Below, in pieces: positions 5,219 to 5,702 of a DNA stretch of 5,702 nt (positions are counted from its first letter, which is position 1; each line of letters begins with the position of its first letter). This DNA is from Desulfobulbaceae bacterium UBA5123. GTDB taxonomy: Bacteria > Desulfobacterota > Desulfobulbia > Desulfobulbales > UBA5123. The notes beneath the pieces are model-generated. The model worked only from the letters and a program-made list of their open reading frames with translations, ran no database searches and was not told where the DNA came from. The stretch lies in assembly GCA_002415465.1 (NCBI GenBank), contig DHYT01000192.1, positions 14,480 to 20,181 of the forward strand. The letters run 5' to 3'. Both the position numbers and the translations under genes were made by a program.

Positions 5219-5702
5219 TCAGGTGTATTGGAGAAAGTTGCTGAAAAGCCGTGCGAAGTCGTCCCGCAGGGTTTTCTGGTAGCGGTGGACATGGGTCAGG
5301 ATGTCGTCGGGGTCGATTTCGCCGTTGTTCAGTCCGGCCAGCCATCGTTCGTCCTTGGTGAGCCAGGCTGCGACATCGGCTGGGGCTGCCGCATAGCTGT
5401 CGGATTGCAGGCCGACCAGGTGTGGCCGTTCCCGGACCGAGATGGCCTCCACCGGGCAATCGGCCGAGGTCGCCAGGATCTGCAGTGGTCCTGGCAGGGG
5501 TTCCTGGACCATCTGGGTGTGCCATTTGAAGAGCGGCATGGTTTTTTCGAATCCGGCAAATATGCCGTGCTGGCGACCGTTGTGGGTCAGGAAACCGCGG
5601 ATGACGCCAAGGCTTGCGCGCAGGTTGTTGCCGATCTTGGCGCCCATTGCATCGGCCAGCAGCTGGTGGCCAAGGCAGAAGCCAAGATACGGGAGATCCT
5701 GG
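5219..5702 (-). CDS. Class I glutamine amidotransferase-like protein with incomplete catalytic triad (5' end outside window)
   Basis: The C-terminal 160 residues are visible; the frame runs off the right edge and stops at TGA (complement of 5219-5221). The nucleophile elbow reads YLGFCLGHQLLADAMGA, the class I pattern G-x-C-x-G-x-Q, with Cys at codon 5675-5677. GVIRGFLTHN and FKWHTQMV follow in the usual order (the latter like the sHgd segment). Where the family has QFHPE, this protein has QSDSY: Asp (codon 5399-5401) sits in the His position 92 residues after the Cys, a normal Cys-His distance. The His and Glu of the triad are therefore missing, and ordinary glutaminase activity is doubtful; it could be a binding or scaffold protein, or use another base. 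The tail after the lost motif (about 55 residues, ending NFLQYT) resembles stand-alone GMP-synthase-like amidotransferases. It is the first visible gene of the - strand operon, 39 bases from the next start. Confidence 0.8.
   Translation of the reverse strand, partial: QDLPYLGFCLGHQLLADAMGAKIGNNLRASLGVIRGFLTHNGRQHGIFAGFEKTMPLFKWHTQMVQEPLPGPLQILATSADCPVEAISVRERPHLVGLQSDSYAAAPADVAAWLTKDERWLAGLNNGEIDPDDILTHVHRYQKTLRDDFARLFSNFLQYT

Noticed and set aside
1..5702. CRISPR arrays, tRNA or rRNA genes, insertion sequences, attachment sites
   Set aside because: No regularly spaced repeats, tRNA-like cloverleaf, transposase motifs or terminal inverted repeats were seen on reading both strands.

Overview
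The window is GC-rich bacterial DNA. It most likely comes from an anaerobic member of the Desulfobacterota / former Deltaproteobacteria. That is inferred from gene content only: a selenocysteine-containing selenophosphate synthetase, a DUF2703 protein, a thioredoxin-type arsenate reductase and a NifV-like synthase. No rRNA or other phylogenetic marker is present.

Layout. On the + strand (1-2742) lie the 3' end of a cysteine-rich DUF2703 gene, a 93-base spacer, then selD, a TauE/SafE-family membrane permease and an arsC-type arsenate reductase. The last three are tightly packed, with gaps of 2 and 26 bases, and look like one operon for selenium, sulfur or arsenic handling. On the - strand (2758-5702, reading right to left) lie a class I glutamine-amidotransferase-like gene whose 5' end is outside the window, a 435-residue protein with no recognised family, and a NifV-like (homocitrate / Re-citrate) synthase. 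These three are also packed as an operon, with gaps of 39 and 10 bases and good Shine-Dalgarno sequences. The two operons converge with 15 bases between their stop codons.

Two points matter most. First, selD starts at 432, not at the first long ORF start (621). Codon 19 is an in-frame UGA at the catalytic Cys/Sec position, and a perfect 7-bp hairpin with a G-initiated loop follows at bacterial SECIS distance. The gene therefore encodes a selenoprotein, and ordinary gene calling would truncate it.

Second, the middle gene of the - strand operon carries, in its C-terminal third, an ordered set of motifs resembling the RelA/SpoT (p)ppGpp synthetase domain. They are an R-x-K...K basic stretch, D-x-x-G-L, G-[Y->H]-R-S and V-E-x-x-x-x-T, followed by H-x-x-Y-x-x-K. 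The spacing is close to that of small alarmone synthetases, but the guanine-stacking Tyr is replaced by His. It is co-transcribed with an amidotransferase-like protein that keeps the nucleophile Cys but has lost the His-x-Glu half of the triad, and with an acyl-CoA/2-oxoacid condensing enzyme. I know of no described pathway with this combination. The three-gene cluster is the best candidate here for an undescribed system, but the functional reading is inference.
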